Assembly: GCF_018294505.1 (NCBI RefSeq)
Contig: NC_057800.1
Location: forward strand, 473,839,037 to 473,903,036
DNA: 64,000 nt
Origin: Triticum aestivum
Lineage: Eukaryota; Streptophyta; Magnoliopsida; Poales; Poaceae
Direction of reading: 5' to 3'
The notes beneath the pieces were generated by a model. That model was not told the DNA's origin, made no database searches, and saw nothing but the letters and a program-made list of their open reading frames with translations. The position numbers were made by a program, and so were the translations under genes. This document shows positions 11,867-22,110 of this stretch, in pieces. Each line of letters begins with the position of its first letter. Within the stretch, counting starts at the first letter, position 1.

Positions 11867-12225
11867 GACTGCACCTTCGCTACGGTGGAGAGAAGGAAGA
11901 ATGCGACGATTCGGCCATCTGGTGCAACAAGCTTGTCGACATCCAGAAGCAATACAAGATCATCAGCAACAGGCAGGAGAAGGACTCCGTGGTTGACCTC
12001 GCAGAGACCATCATCGACCCTTGATACACCAACATGAAAGAAGACGACCTGAACACGTGGGAGGTACCTCTGAATCTAGCCTACATAACCTACGCGGCCA
12101 AGGATGCATACGCATGCTACGAAATGTATAGGCAGATCTTGGATATGAGGGTGTGTCTGCTTCCCGTAACCGACGAGTACACGGATAGCCGCAGCATCAT
12201 GATCAAGCGTGCCAGGAAGGTCTAG
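11867..12225 (+). pseudogene. WRN-like 3'-5' exonuclease gene, C-terminal fragment
   Basis: Reading from 11869, one frame runs to TAG at 12223-12225 with a single internal TGA at 12022-12024. It encodes the end of a DEDDy 3'-5' exonuclease domain: Ile-Thr-Tyr-Ala-Ala-Lys-Asp-Ala-Tyr carries the Exo III Tyr-x3-Asp motif. The N-terminal part with Exo I and II is absent, and the fragment begins exactly at the Copia element's end, so the element probably split the gene. Related Triticeae genes form families of small WRN-exonuclease-like proteins that degrade nucleic acid from the 3' end. The TGA may be a CpG-type C-to-T change. Another copy lies at 62597-63315 on the other strand. Confidence 0.75.
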
Positions 12226-13430
12226 ATGTTGTACTTTATCTGTTTATAAGCATCTTTATCATCTGAGTGTTTTATGCATTAGCCTATGTGTCGTAATTAT
12301 TTGTTTTGTCCGAAATATTTCTTTTAAGAACCCATTAACCTGATTGCTTTTTAGTGGCCATTTGCTTATGTATGTAAACTAGTTCACTTGTCCGTAAAAA
12401 AACTAGTTCACTCGGCTGCCGTGCTTTGAATCTCCTTCCCCCCAACATATTCCCCTCCTCAGGTGGACCCAGCAGGTCTCTGAATTTTCTCCCACTTTCT
12501 TTCTCGATGTAAACTGAGTTTTCTCCCAGTACTTTCCCCTAGAACCAACTCAACTGTCCCACGTCTAGCCTAAAAATAATAATACCCCACATACTATTAA
12601 CTCATCAAATTAAAATGATATTTTATTTCGTAAGTGGAAAGTTCTTACAAAATAATAATAATAAGTGTTTATATATAACTTGGCAAGTTAACTCCTAGTG
12701 ATTGCGTACATAAGCTTGCAAAGATTTTACTGACGTGCAATCATGTATTTATGTTTTTATAACATTTCTCCGTCTAGCCCAACATGATATTTTCACCCAG
12801 CCCAGCAAGTCCGCGGATTTCGAGAAAAATGCAAATGGGATTTAAACGGGCTGCATAGATGCTACATCATTGTTTCACCCAGCCCACCAAATGGACTAAA
12901 AAACAAATGGACTGACAGCTGGGTCCACGGCCACAACCCAGTTTTTTTGTGATTTGCCAAGTAAGTTGCTTTGTCAGGCCTGTTGGGCTGCAAATCTTTC
13001 AAGACGAGGAGAGCTTTCATTCGGCTGGCCGAGAAAATGGCCCATCAGTAATGAGAAATGGGCTGTACATTTTTAAAACACATCAAACCGGCAATTAGTT
13101 TTAAATATCTTTTTTTTTTCATTTCGAGATTTTAAATTACATTAATTTTTATGCGTGGAGAATTTGTTGGATTTTATATTGATATACATTTATTTTTAAA
13201 ATCAGTTTGAATGTGAGTCGAAATTTCGGGATTAAAAATAGTTCGGACCGCACCGAAATATGCAAAATTTTGTATATTTTTTTAACCGTGGCCACAATAT
13301 GGGCTGTAATGCTAACAAAAAGAATATAGGCTCCAAAAAAACATTAAGAATTAGCAAATGGGTTGTATGCTGTTTTCCATAGATTTGAGGCTTTCCTAAA
13401 AAAAGGTTGACGCACAAGCAGTGACTGTTG
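12226..13430. other. Non-coding, AT-rich stretch
   Basis: No gene is seen. It should start as the 3' flank of the exonuclease fragment. The phrase GCTGACAGCTGGGTCCAC-like at about 12912-12930 recurs in the repeats at 13830 and 14558, so the later part already belongs to the same repeat family as the CACTA region. No left CACTA terminus was found. Confidence 0.5.
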
Positions 13431-14700
13431 GATGTCCATCGAACGGCCGTCGTGCTTCTTCAATCTCTACTCTTCCTGCTCCAGCCGCTCAAACAAGCGC
13501 CGACGGGAGGACTGCCTGCTCCCTCCTCCCTGCGGCCGGCTGTGCTGCCGCGCAGGCCTCACCGCCCCACCGTACTCCCATCGCTGTCCTAGCCATCCCT
13601 CTACTCACCCACACCTATTGTTATTCTCCGGCGATGATAGACGAACCAGTAAACCCTCGTACAGTCGTACTCCCCTCTGTGTGGGAAACAACTGCCAACT
13701 CTTCCCTGCCTCTGTGTCGTTCCCTTCCTAGGCCTCGCTGTCGTCCACTGCCCTGGTGCTCTCGGCGCGGCCTGGTCAACATGGTGAACGACCGACATGC
13801 ATCTGAAGTGGACTGTACGTGGAGAGGCCGACAGCTGGGTCCACAGCCGCACGCAAGGAAATGCCTCCTTATTATGCGCAAAATAATGATTCCTCCACCT
13901 GACATCAGGGACCCACCGAAAAGGGCCTCTGTATTTCACGAAAAAAACGTTACCGCCGCTGACAGCTCGGACCCACCAGCTATATCTTCGCAGGCAAGGA
14001 AGTGCTTCCTTATTACGCAAAAAAAAATGAATACTCCCCCTATTAGTTGGGACCCAGTATAGTGGCAGGCTGACTTGTGGGCCTACTAAGTTGACGGGGA
14101 TGGAGGGCTCTATCAACTTAGTCAATATGCACGATTCTATCTCCAGTGACCGTACGATGTCCATCCAACGGCCGTAGTGCTTCTTCAACCTCTGGTCTTC
14201 TTGCTCCAGCCGCCCAAACCAGCGCCGGTCGTGCCTCGTGCTCCTGCCTCCCATAGCCGGCTGCGATGCGGTGGAGGCCTCACCGCCCCCTACTACTCCC
14301 ACCGCTGGCCAGGCCATCCCTCTACTCACCCACACCCCCTGTTATTTTGCGGCGACGGCAGCCTCACACTGCAGAGAACCAGTGAACCCTCGTACTCCTC
14401 TACGCATGGGCATCCACTGCCGCGTCTTCCCCGGCTCCGTGTCGTCCCCTTCCTAGGCCTCGTCGTCGTCCACCGCCCTGGTGCTCTTGGCGCGGTGTGG
14501 TCAACATGGTCAAGGAACGACTTCCATCGGACGTGGACTGTATGTGGAGAGGCTGACAGCTGGGTCCACGGCCGCAGCAAGGAAGTGCCTCCTTATTACG
14601 TGCAAAATAATTATTCCTCCACCTGACAGCAGGGACCCACTGGATGGGCCATTGTATTTCGTGAAAAAACATTTGCCCCTGACTGCTGGGACCCACCAGC
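13431..14700. repeat. Large direct repeat, 725-bp period
   Basis: Copy 1 starts GATGTCCATCGAACGGCCGT at 13431 and copy 2 starts GATGTCCATCCAACGGCCGT at 14156. They stay alignable for several hundred bases, including the CCTCCTTATTA and GGGACCCACC phrases, which themselves recur several times (13905-14830). Confidence 0.85.
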
Positions 14701-15272
14701 TAGATGTTCGCACGCAAGGAAGTGCGTCCGAGCAAAAAAAAGATTCGCCCTCCTGACTGCTGGGACCCACCAGCTACATCTTCGCAGGCAAGGAAGTGCC
14801 TGACAGTCGGGACCCACCTGGTCGAAGCGTACGTAGCGTTGTCATTCTGGCCGCGAACGTGTACGCACATATATACTGGTGGATGTAGAGGCGCGCACGT
14901 GTCGTAGTAGAGGCGCGTATGTGTCGTAGTAGAGGCGCGCACGTAGCATGTACACGTACGTACAACGGCCAGGGTGCAAGAAAGAAAATACGGCCACGTA
15001 TGTGTACATATGGGCGGGGTCTTGAACGCCTACTCACGCATACGTACGGCCAGGGCTCGTGTACATGGCTGGGTCGGAACAGAGAAACAGCATCGTTGTC
15101 GTGTTCATGGGGAGGAAACGGAATGCGTCGTGTTCATGGGGAGGCAACGGAGTGCATCGTGTTCATCGGGAGGCAACAGAACGCGTGGGAGCCAACCGGC
15201 TGGGTCGGAACGGAATGCGTGGTCGTGTTCATCGGGAGGGCTTGGACGGAACATGCGATGGAAACGATGCCT

Positions 15273-15600
15273 GGCGTACCGCAAAATGGAGGAAACATCC
15301 TTGTGTTCGACTGGCCATGTTCGAAATGGGATCCTATTCATTAGGAGGGGTCTGGCGTACCGCAAAACGGAGGAAACAGACCTCTCACGGTCGAAACGGG
15401 GGTCCTGTTGATTGGGAGTGGTGTGGCGTACCGCAAAACGGAGGAAACGGACCTCCTATGGTCGAAACGGGGGTCCTGTTGATCGGGAGGGGTGTGGCGT
15501 ACCGCAAAACGGACGAAACGGACTTGTGTTGGAGCGCTACGGTCGAAATGGGTGTCCTGTTCATTGGGAGGGGTGTGGCATACCGCAAAACGGGACTCCA
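15273..15600. repeat. Minisatellite, five units of 71-81 bp
   Basis: The core GGCGTACCGCAAAA recurs at about 15273, 15354, 15425, 15496 and 15577 (last copy GGCATACC). Each is followed by GGAGGAAAC- or GACGAAAC-like sequence and a TCCTGTT phrase. It is typical of CACTA subterminal arrays and is followed by C-rich degenerate repeats of CTACTGTTCAT-type to about 15900. Confidence 0.85.
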
Positions 15601-16407
15601 CGGGATACTGTTCATCTCCACGATCGACCTCCTCCAGCCTCCACGGGCTACCGTCGACCTCCTCCAGCCTCCACGGGCTCCTGTTCATCCAACCTCCACC
15701 GCGCGCTACTCCACCGGCTACTGTTCAACCACCCCTCCACGGGCACCCCTCCACCGTCTACTGTTCATCTAGCCCTCCACACCATGTGGTCCTGTTCAAC
15801 CACCCCTCCACGGGCACCCCTCCACCGTCTACTGTTCATCCAGCCCTCCACCACACCACGGGGTCCTGTTCATCCAGAGGCAATGCCACCGCTCACTATT
15901 CATCCACCCCCCGCAATGCTCACTATTCATCTAATCGATCGGCTTCAGTTAGCAGCAGTAGCAAAGGAATCGCTGGATCGGGTTCAGTTAACAGCCATCG
16001 ATCGATCGCTCGGGTTCAGTAATGCGTAGCCTGTAGTGCAATCGCTCGGGTTCAGTTAGAGCCAATGCCTCGCACACACACGCGTACGTGTATGAGAGAA
16101 ACGCGCATCGCTCGGCCCCCGACCTCCCACCGTAACCGGGAACTCCCTGAAATTTTCCTCGCCCTCGCTTCTACCATGGTTTTTTTCCGTCATGGATGGC
16201 CCGAAGAATGTCATGCAGCTGCGTCTCCGGCCTGCCCAGGACGAAAAGCCCATTTTCTGTCATGATTTTTTGTCATAGAAGTAGGAGCCCACCACATCTA
16301 TGATGTTACCGGGTTTTGTCATAATTATCGTCATAGAAGTGTCATATGTATCACAGAATTTTTTTCGTTCGGCCCAAAATGTCACGGATGTGTCTTTTTT
16401 TGTAGTG

Positions 16408-16860
16408 TGCTGGGCACATGGTTGATCCATCCGAACTGTTTGCGATGAGGCAGAACAACAGAAACAGGCAGCCATATCAATGTGTGTGCGATATACGGCA
16501 TACAGTTTGCTCTGATAAACTACTTGCTATTAGGGAGTGCAATAGAAATGGTTAGCCAGATCAAGCTGTGTGTGATATACGACATATGGTTCACTCGAAC
16601 GAACTGTTTTCGATTAGGGAACACAACAAAAACGGTTCAACTTAACAACATGTGTGTGATATGCGGCATACAGTTCACATGGATGAACTGTTTGCGATGA
16701 GCCAAAAGAACACAAATGACTCGTGTAAACAAGATGTGTGTGATACGCGGCAAATAGCCGACTCGGATGAACTGTTTGCGATGAGAAATTACAACACAAA
16801 CGATTAATACAGTTAGTTCGTGTGCGATTCTGTGTGTACAAAAAACTTTGAAAATGCAAA
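16408..16860. repeat. Degenerate tandem repeats left of the permuted retroelement
   Basis: Imperfect units of roughly 80-160 bp share GAACTGTTTGCGATGAG (for example near 16433, 16594, 16684, 16768) and GTGTGTGATA. No gene is present. This looks like subterminal repeat DNA of another DNA transposon. Its last 175 bp (16686-16860) recur at 21692-21867 on the far side of the inserted retroelement, after which the sequence continues. Confidence 0.75.
16686..16860 (+). repeat. Left copy of the ~175-bp duplication flanking the permuted retroelement
   Basis: It is about 95% identical to 21692-21867, starts AACTGTTTGCGATGAGCC and ends ATGCAAA. It ends exactly where retroelement sequence begins. The length far exceeds the 5-bp duplications made by integrase. 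Confidence 0.9.
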
Positions 16861-17449
16861 TTTCTTGATGTGTCCTTCTCTTGATGCCTTTAATTCTATG
16901 GGAAATTTAGTGGGATCACCACCTCTCATGATTAATGAAAAAACTTTGACTCTTGAGCATGTTATGGAAAGATTAGATGCTATTGAAAAGAAAATGCTCA
17001 CCGAAGATCATATGGAAATTATAGATAAAAAGATTCATAATTTTTCTACCAATATTGGGTCAAAAGTGGGAGATATTCTTAAGTTGTTAAAAGATAAGGG
17101 TACCTTAATCCATGAAAGAATAGAAGAAAGTCCGTCTCGGATTGATAAATTAGAAGAAATCTTTAGTAATCTAAGCACGACTTTTTCTTCCGTTAACCCT
17201 ATCGAGAAAACTCCCGTAAGGAGGGGTAGATCCAAGAACAAGGGTGCAACTTCTAGTAATAGTAATAATGGAGATCTTAAGATGATTAGTGTTCACCCGG
17301 ATTTTGTTGAAGTGATAAGAGATCCTTCTTGCAAGAATGAAATCTTTGAATTTATTCCTAGAAGTATTGTTATTAAAAATATTTATGCTAAATCTCTGAA
17401 GGATCCTAAGTGTTTGATTGAAGAGTTGGACAAGGATGACAAAACATAG
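16861..17449 (+). pseudogene. Gag-like frame, distal part, of the permuted element
   Basis: The frame is open from the junction (codons from 16862) to TAG at 17447-17449. The product is acidic with heptad-like Leu/Ile spacing in the first 100 residues, suggesting a coiled coil. A basic patch rich in Arg/Lys (about 17212-17245) follows. Its missing first part is at 21549-21690, beyond the LTR. After the stop comes a conserved non-coding block also found after the gag-pro frame at 29560. No protease or RT follows. The exact gag class is uncertain. Confidence 0.6.
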
Positions 17450-19921
17450 ATCCTTGCCTTATGCCTAGCTAAGGGCAATAAACTATAGCGCTTGTTGGGA
17501 GGCAACCCAATGAATAAATTTTATTTTTGTTTTTTGCTTCCTGTTTTTGTGTGTTAACATAATTATGCTACTGTTATGATTGTGTTTTTTTGTTTTAATT
17601 AGTGTTTGTGCCAAGTAAAGCCTTTAGGATCTTCTTGGGTGATAGTTTTTTGATCTTGCTGAAAAAATAGAAACTTATACGCTCACAAAATTAATTTTCA
17701 TTTTTTACTAGAGAGCGATAAAATATCCATTCCACTTGCAGTATATCAATATACAAATTTTTCAGGTCTTCCTAATTTTTTAGAATTTTTGGAGTTACAG
17801 AAGTATTCAAAATAGTTAGATTGCTACAGACTGTTCTGTTTTGACAGATTCTGTTTTCTTTGTGTTTTGTGCTTATTTTGATGGCTCTATGGTTTTCTTT
17901 GATGAGTTTTTGTCATAGAAAAGTTGTAATACAGTAGATATAGTACAAGAACAAAATATTAATTGGTTTGATACAGCACTTATAGTAGTGGTTTATTATT
18001 CTTATACTAACGGATCTCACGAAGGTTTGGTTGAGTTTTGCGTGATTGAAGTTTTCAAGTTTTGGGTTATCTTACCATGGATGAAGGAAGGATGGAAGAG
18101 CCTAAGCTTGGGGATGCCCCGGCATGCCAAGCTATTATCCAAAAATGAGCAACCAACTAAGCTTGGGGATGCCCCTGAGTCGCATCCCCGCTTTCTTCCA
18201 ACGATTATCGGTATTTTACTTAAAACTATATTTTTATTCGTCACATGATATGTGTTTTTCTTGGAGCGTCTTGTTGTATATGAGTCTTTGCTTGTTTTGC
18301 TTTGTGTTTTAAGTCATCAATCCTTGCTGGACACACCTATTTGAGAGAGCCAAAATTATGTCATGACTTGTTAAAATTGCTCTCTATGCTTCACTTAAAT
18401 TTTTATGAGCAATGGACTTGCTCTAGTGCTTCACTTATGTATTTTTTGAGCACGGTGTGCTTTAGTATTTTTTAATAAATGCTCTATTGCTTCACTTAGA
18501 TTTATTTGAGAGTTAGTAAAATTTTCAATAAATTCTCTCTTGCTTCACTTAAATTAATTTTAGAGAAAGAAAAATATAGTATGCTCATGATCTTCACTTA
18601 TATTTGTTGGAGCTTGTCAAAAGCAATACATGAAAATTAGTCCCAAAGTGATAGATATCCAAGAAGGATATACTAAAACTTCCATGAAGATCATTGGACA
18701 AAGTAAACTTGATTCTTAGTAATAGTTTTGATATATGATGATGTGATATGTGAGTTATGTTGATGAGTAATTATGCTTTAGTAAGAATATTGGTGTTAAG
18801 GTTTGTGATTCCCTATGCAAGTACGGAAGTCAATAGTCATGCAATGAAATTATATCCTACTTGTGGTGCATTATTCGGTGTTATTTATGTTTAATGCTTG
18901 CTTGTGAGATTATTCATTTCTTAGTTGGTCGCTTCCCAATCTTTTGCTAGCCTTCATTTTGCCCTAAGTATGATCACTACTTGTGCATCCAAAAACCTTT
19001 AACCCAGTTTTGCCACATGAGTCCACTATAACTACCTATATGCGGTATTCTTTTGCCGTTCTAAGCAAATTTGCATGTGCCATCTCTAATTTTCAAAGTA
19101 AACTTCTCCTTTGTGTGTTTGTTTCGCTTGCGGAGCGGTGAGGGGTGGCTAATATTTTCCATGCTAGATGTGTTATTCTCAAGATGAGTGTTTATCCACT
19201 TGTCATTGCACGAGAGTAAGGCAAAGGTATTAGGGATGCCCAGTCCCTAAATGCAAAATATTGAATTTACTTTATGTTGTCAAATAATAAATTCCTTGGA
19301 AAGTGTTGGTATGGAGGGCAACCGTGGATACGGCTAGCCATGGAAAGTGAAAGTTATGGTGGAGAAAGGAATAACCTTTATTTTCTATTTGGGAACCGCC
19401 TATGATATATCTATGCATGGAAAGTATTGGGAACTCTAAGTCATTGTAGTTGGTGGGATGGATACACCTCTCAAAATGTTTTTATCTCTAAGTTTTTCGC
19501 TTTGAGCTCTGGCACCTCTACACATCCCTACTTCCCTCTGCGAAGGGCCTGTCTTTTACTTTATGCAATTTTTATTTTGAGTCTCCACCTTCTCTTATAA
19601 AAGCACCAACTAGGAGGCAATATGATCGTACTTAAGTATTGGGTGTAGCTAATATTTGAGTGTGTTTCATGAATGGATCAATGTTTGAGCACGATGGGCT
19701 AGGGATAACTTATTTTAGCGTTGATATTTTTAAAGACATGGTTGCTTGTTGATATGCTTGAGTATCTAAATTATCATGTCAAAACTAGACTATTGCTTTG
19801 AACAATATAAAAGTCTAAATGTCCATGCTATAAAGAAAGAAATATGATATGACATGATAGGCACCATTCCACATCAAAAATTCTGTTTTTATCACTTACC
19901 TACTCGAGGAAGAGTAGGAGT
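17450..19921 (+). other. Long non-coding 3' region of the permuted element
   Basis: No coding frame is seen. It holds the block around TATGCCTAGCTAAGGGC at 17460-17476 followed by GCTTGTTGGGAGGCAACCCA. Two internal copies of the polypurine-like motif TAAGCTTGGGGATGC lie at 18103-18117 and 18158-18172, the second forming a hairpin (18165-18189). It ends in the true polypurine tract. Confidence 0.7.
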
Positions 19922-19936
19922 TAAGCTTGGGGATGC
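19922..19936 (+). other. Polypurine tract before the single LTR
   Basis: TAAGCTTGGGGATGC directly precedes the LTR start TGATACG, as in the complete element at 32338. It primes plus-strand DNA synthesis in this family. Confidence 0.8.
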
Positions 19937-21442
19937 TGATACGTCTCCAACGTATCTATAATTTTTTATTGTTCCATGCTGTTATATTATCAATCTTGGA
20001 TGTTTTATAATCATTTTATATCATTTTTCTGGTACTAACCTATTGACATAGTGCTAAGTGCCAGTTCCTGTTTTTTCCGTGTTTTTTACATCACAGAAAA
20101 TCAACATCAGACGGAGTCCAAATGCCACGAAACTTTACGGAGATTTTTTATGGACCAGAAGGAACATGTTGGACCCTGGTTGCACCTGGGGGAAGTCCCG
20201 AGGAGGTGACAACCCACCAGGGCACGCCAGGAGGCCCAGGCGCGCCCTGGTGGGTTGTGCCCACCTCGGGTGCCCCCCGGGCCGCTTCTTTGCTCTATAA
20301 ATACCCCAATATTTCCAGAACCCTAGGGGAGTCGACGAAATATTCATCCAGCCGCCGCAGAGTCCAGAACCACTAGATTCAATCTAGACACCATCTCGGA
20401 TGGGGTTCACCACCTCCATTGATGACTCTCCGATGATGCGTGCGTAGTTCTTTGTAGACCTTTGGGTCCGTAGTTAGTAGCTAGATGGCTTCATGTCTCT
20501 CTCTCTCTTGATTCTCAATACAATTGTCTCTTGGAGATCCATATGACGTAACTCTTTTGCGGCGTGTTTGTTGGGATCCGGTGAACTTCGAGTGTATGAT
20601 CAGATCTATCTTTTTATATCCATGAAAGTATTTGAGTTTCTTTGATCTCTTTTATGCATGATTGCTTATAGCCTCATATTTCTTCTCCGATATTTGTGTT
20701 TTGTTTGGCCAACTTGATCTATTTATCTTGCAATGGGAAGAGGTGCTTTGTAGTGGGTTCGATCTTACGGTGCTTGATCCCGGTGACAGAAGGGGAACCG
20801 ACACGTATGTATTGTTGCTACTAAGGATAAAACAGTGGGGTCTATCTCTACATAGATAGATCTTGTCTACATCATGTCATCGTTCTTATTCCATTACTCC
20901 GTTTCTCCATGAACTTAATACACTAGATGCATGCTGGACAACAGTCGATGTGTGGAGTAATAGTAGTAGATTCATGCTATGGTTTGATTTATCTTAATTC
21001 TTCTTTCGTAGTTGCGGATGCTTGCGTGAATGGTTAATCATAAGTGGGAGGCTTGTCCAAGTAAGGATAGCACCCAAGCACCGGTTCACCCACATATCAA
21101 ATTATCAAAGTAATGAACGAGAATCATATGAGCATGATGAAAACTAGCTTGACAGTAATTCCCATGTGTCCTCGGGAGTGCTTTACTTTATATAAGAGTT
21201 TGTCCAGGCTTGTTCTTTGCTACAAAAAGGATTCGTCCACCTTGCTGCAACTTAGTTACACTTGTTACTTGTTACCCATTACAAATTATCTTATCATCAA
21301 ACTATCTGCTACCGATAATTTTAGTGCTTGCAGAGAATACCTTACTGAAAACAACTTGTCATTTCCTTCTGCTCCTTGTTGGGTTCAACACTCTTACTTA
21401 TCGAAAGGACTACGATAGATCCCCTATACTTGTGGGTCATCA
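19937..21442 (+). repeat. Single LTR of the permuted element (1506 bp)
   Basis: It starts TGATACGTCTCCAACGTATC and ends GTGGGTCATCA. A polypurine tract lies on its left and a primer-binding site on its right, so it serves as both 3' and 5' LTR. The first ~1 kb is close to the solo LTR at 22111, but the last ~0.5 kb is of a different type. Confidence 0.88.
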
Positions 21443-21453
21443 AGACTTTCTTC

Positions 21454-21471
21454 TGACGCTGTTGTCGGGGA
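21454..21471 (+). other. Primer-binding site (tRNA-Asp type)
   Basis: TGACGCTGTTGTCGGGGA is a mutated form of TGGCGCCGTTGCCGGGGA used by Athila-type Gypsy elements. It lies 12 bases after the LTR. Confidence 0.8.
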
Positions 21472-21548
21472 GTGAAGCGCCTTTGTTAAGTGGAATTTGG
21501 TAAGGAAACATTAATATTACGTGCTGAAATTTACTGTCACTTGTCACT

Positions 21549-21690
21549 ATGAAAAATAATCCTTTGAGGGGCTTGTTCGGGGTGTCTTCACCTCGACCAG
21601 TAGAGCAATAAGTTGCTACTGAACCTACTGAAAATATTTATCATGAAATTCCTTCGGGTATGATAGAGAAACTGCTAGCTAATCCTTATG
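21549..21690 (+). pseudogene. Gag start of the permuted element, displaced beyond the LTR
   Basis: ATG at 21549 opens the gag start typical of these elements, with one in-frame TAA at about 21609. The frame is cut at 21690, where target DNA resumes. Its continuation is at 16861. Confidence 0.65.
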
Positions 21691-21691
21691 C

Positions 21692-21867
21692 AACTGTTTG
21701 CGATGAGCCAAAAGAACACAAATGACTCGTGTAAACAAGATGTGTGTGATACGCGGCAAACAGCCGACTCGGATGAATTGTTTGCGATGAGAAATTACAA
21801 CACACATGGTTAATACAGTTAGTTCGTGTGTGATTCTGTTCGTACAAAAAACTTTGAAAAATGCAAA
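21692..21867 (+). repeat. Right copy of the ~175-bp duplication
   Basis: This is the partner of 16686-16860, with under ten differences. After it the target continues as CTAGTCGCTTGGG, while the left copy runs into retroelement DNA. The right copy is therefore attached to the true downstream target. Confidence 0.9.
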
Positions 21868-22110
21868 CTAGTCGCTTGGGATGGCTAGGAGTATCGCACA
21901 CGATGCGTCTGCGAGTACTCATGTGCGATGATTAATAAGCTACACATATGTTTCCTTATGTTAACACGTGTGTGGATTTGAAATATGGACAGTTAATATG
22001 CAAATGTCTTCTGGACATCGGGCACACGCTTAAACTCAATGAACTGTGTACGATACTAATACTTTCCATGAAAATTTAAGAACTTGGCTAACAACATTTG
22101 AGTAACATAT
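21868..22110. other. Target sequence between insertions
   Basis: It is non-coding. The last five bases (CATAT, 22106-22110) are repeated at 23689-23693 after the next LTR. Confidence 0.6.

Larger units (their letters stand above)
13431..16407. mobile_element. Right part of a CACTA transposon, left end not found
   Basis: The right terminus TTTTTTTGTAGTG ends at 16407; its reverse complement starts CACTACAAAAAAAGACAC, the hallmark of Triticeae CACTA elements. Inside lie motifs recurring around TCTATGACA and TGTCATAGAAG, plus stacked tandem repeats. No transposase frame is visible. Stop-free frames over 13421-15772 come from GC-rich repeats and show no protein signature, so the piece is non-autonomous. 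Confidence 0.75.
16861..21691 (+). mobile_element. Circularly permuted one-LTR retroelement (Athila/Sabrina-like)
   Basis: The order is gag middle/end, long non-coding 3' region, polypurine tract (19922-19936), one LTR (19937-21442), primer-binding site (21454-21471), gag start (21549-21690). This is a normal element cut inside gag and joined through a single LTR. The two outer ends share ATGCAA, and the gag frame reads on if they are joined there. The flanks are the ~175-bp duplication rather than a 5-bp one. It fits insertion of one lap of a one-LTR circle. The internal part is only about 3.3 kb, so the element was non-autonomous with no pol. Confidence 0.8.

Noticed and set aside
13421..15772. 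Many overlapping frames of 80-240 codons in all phases
   Set aside because: GC-rich tandem repeats of a CACTA element; no domain and no consistent strand.
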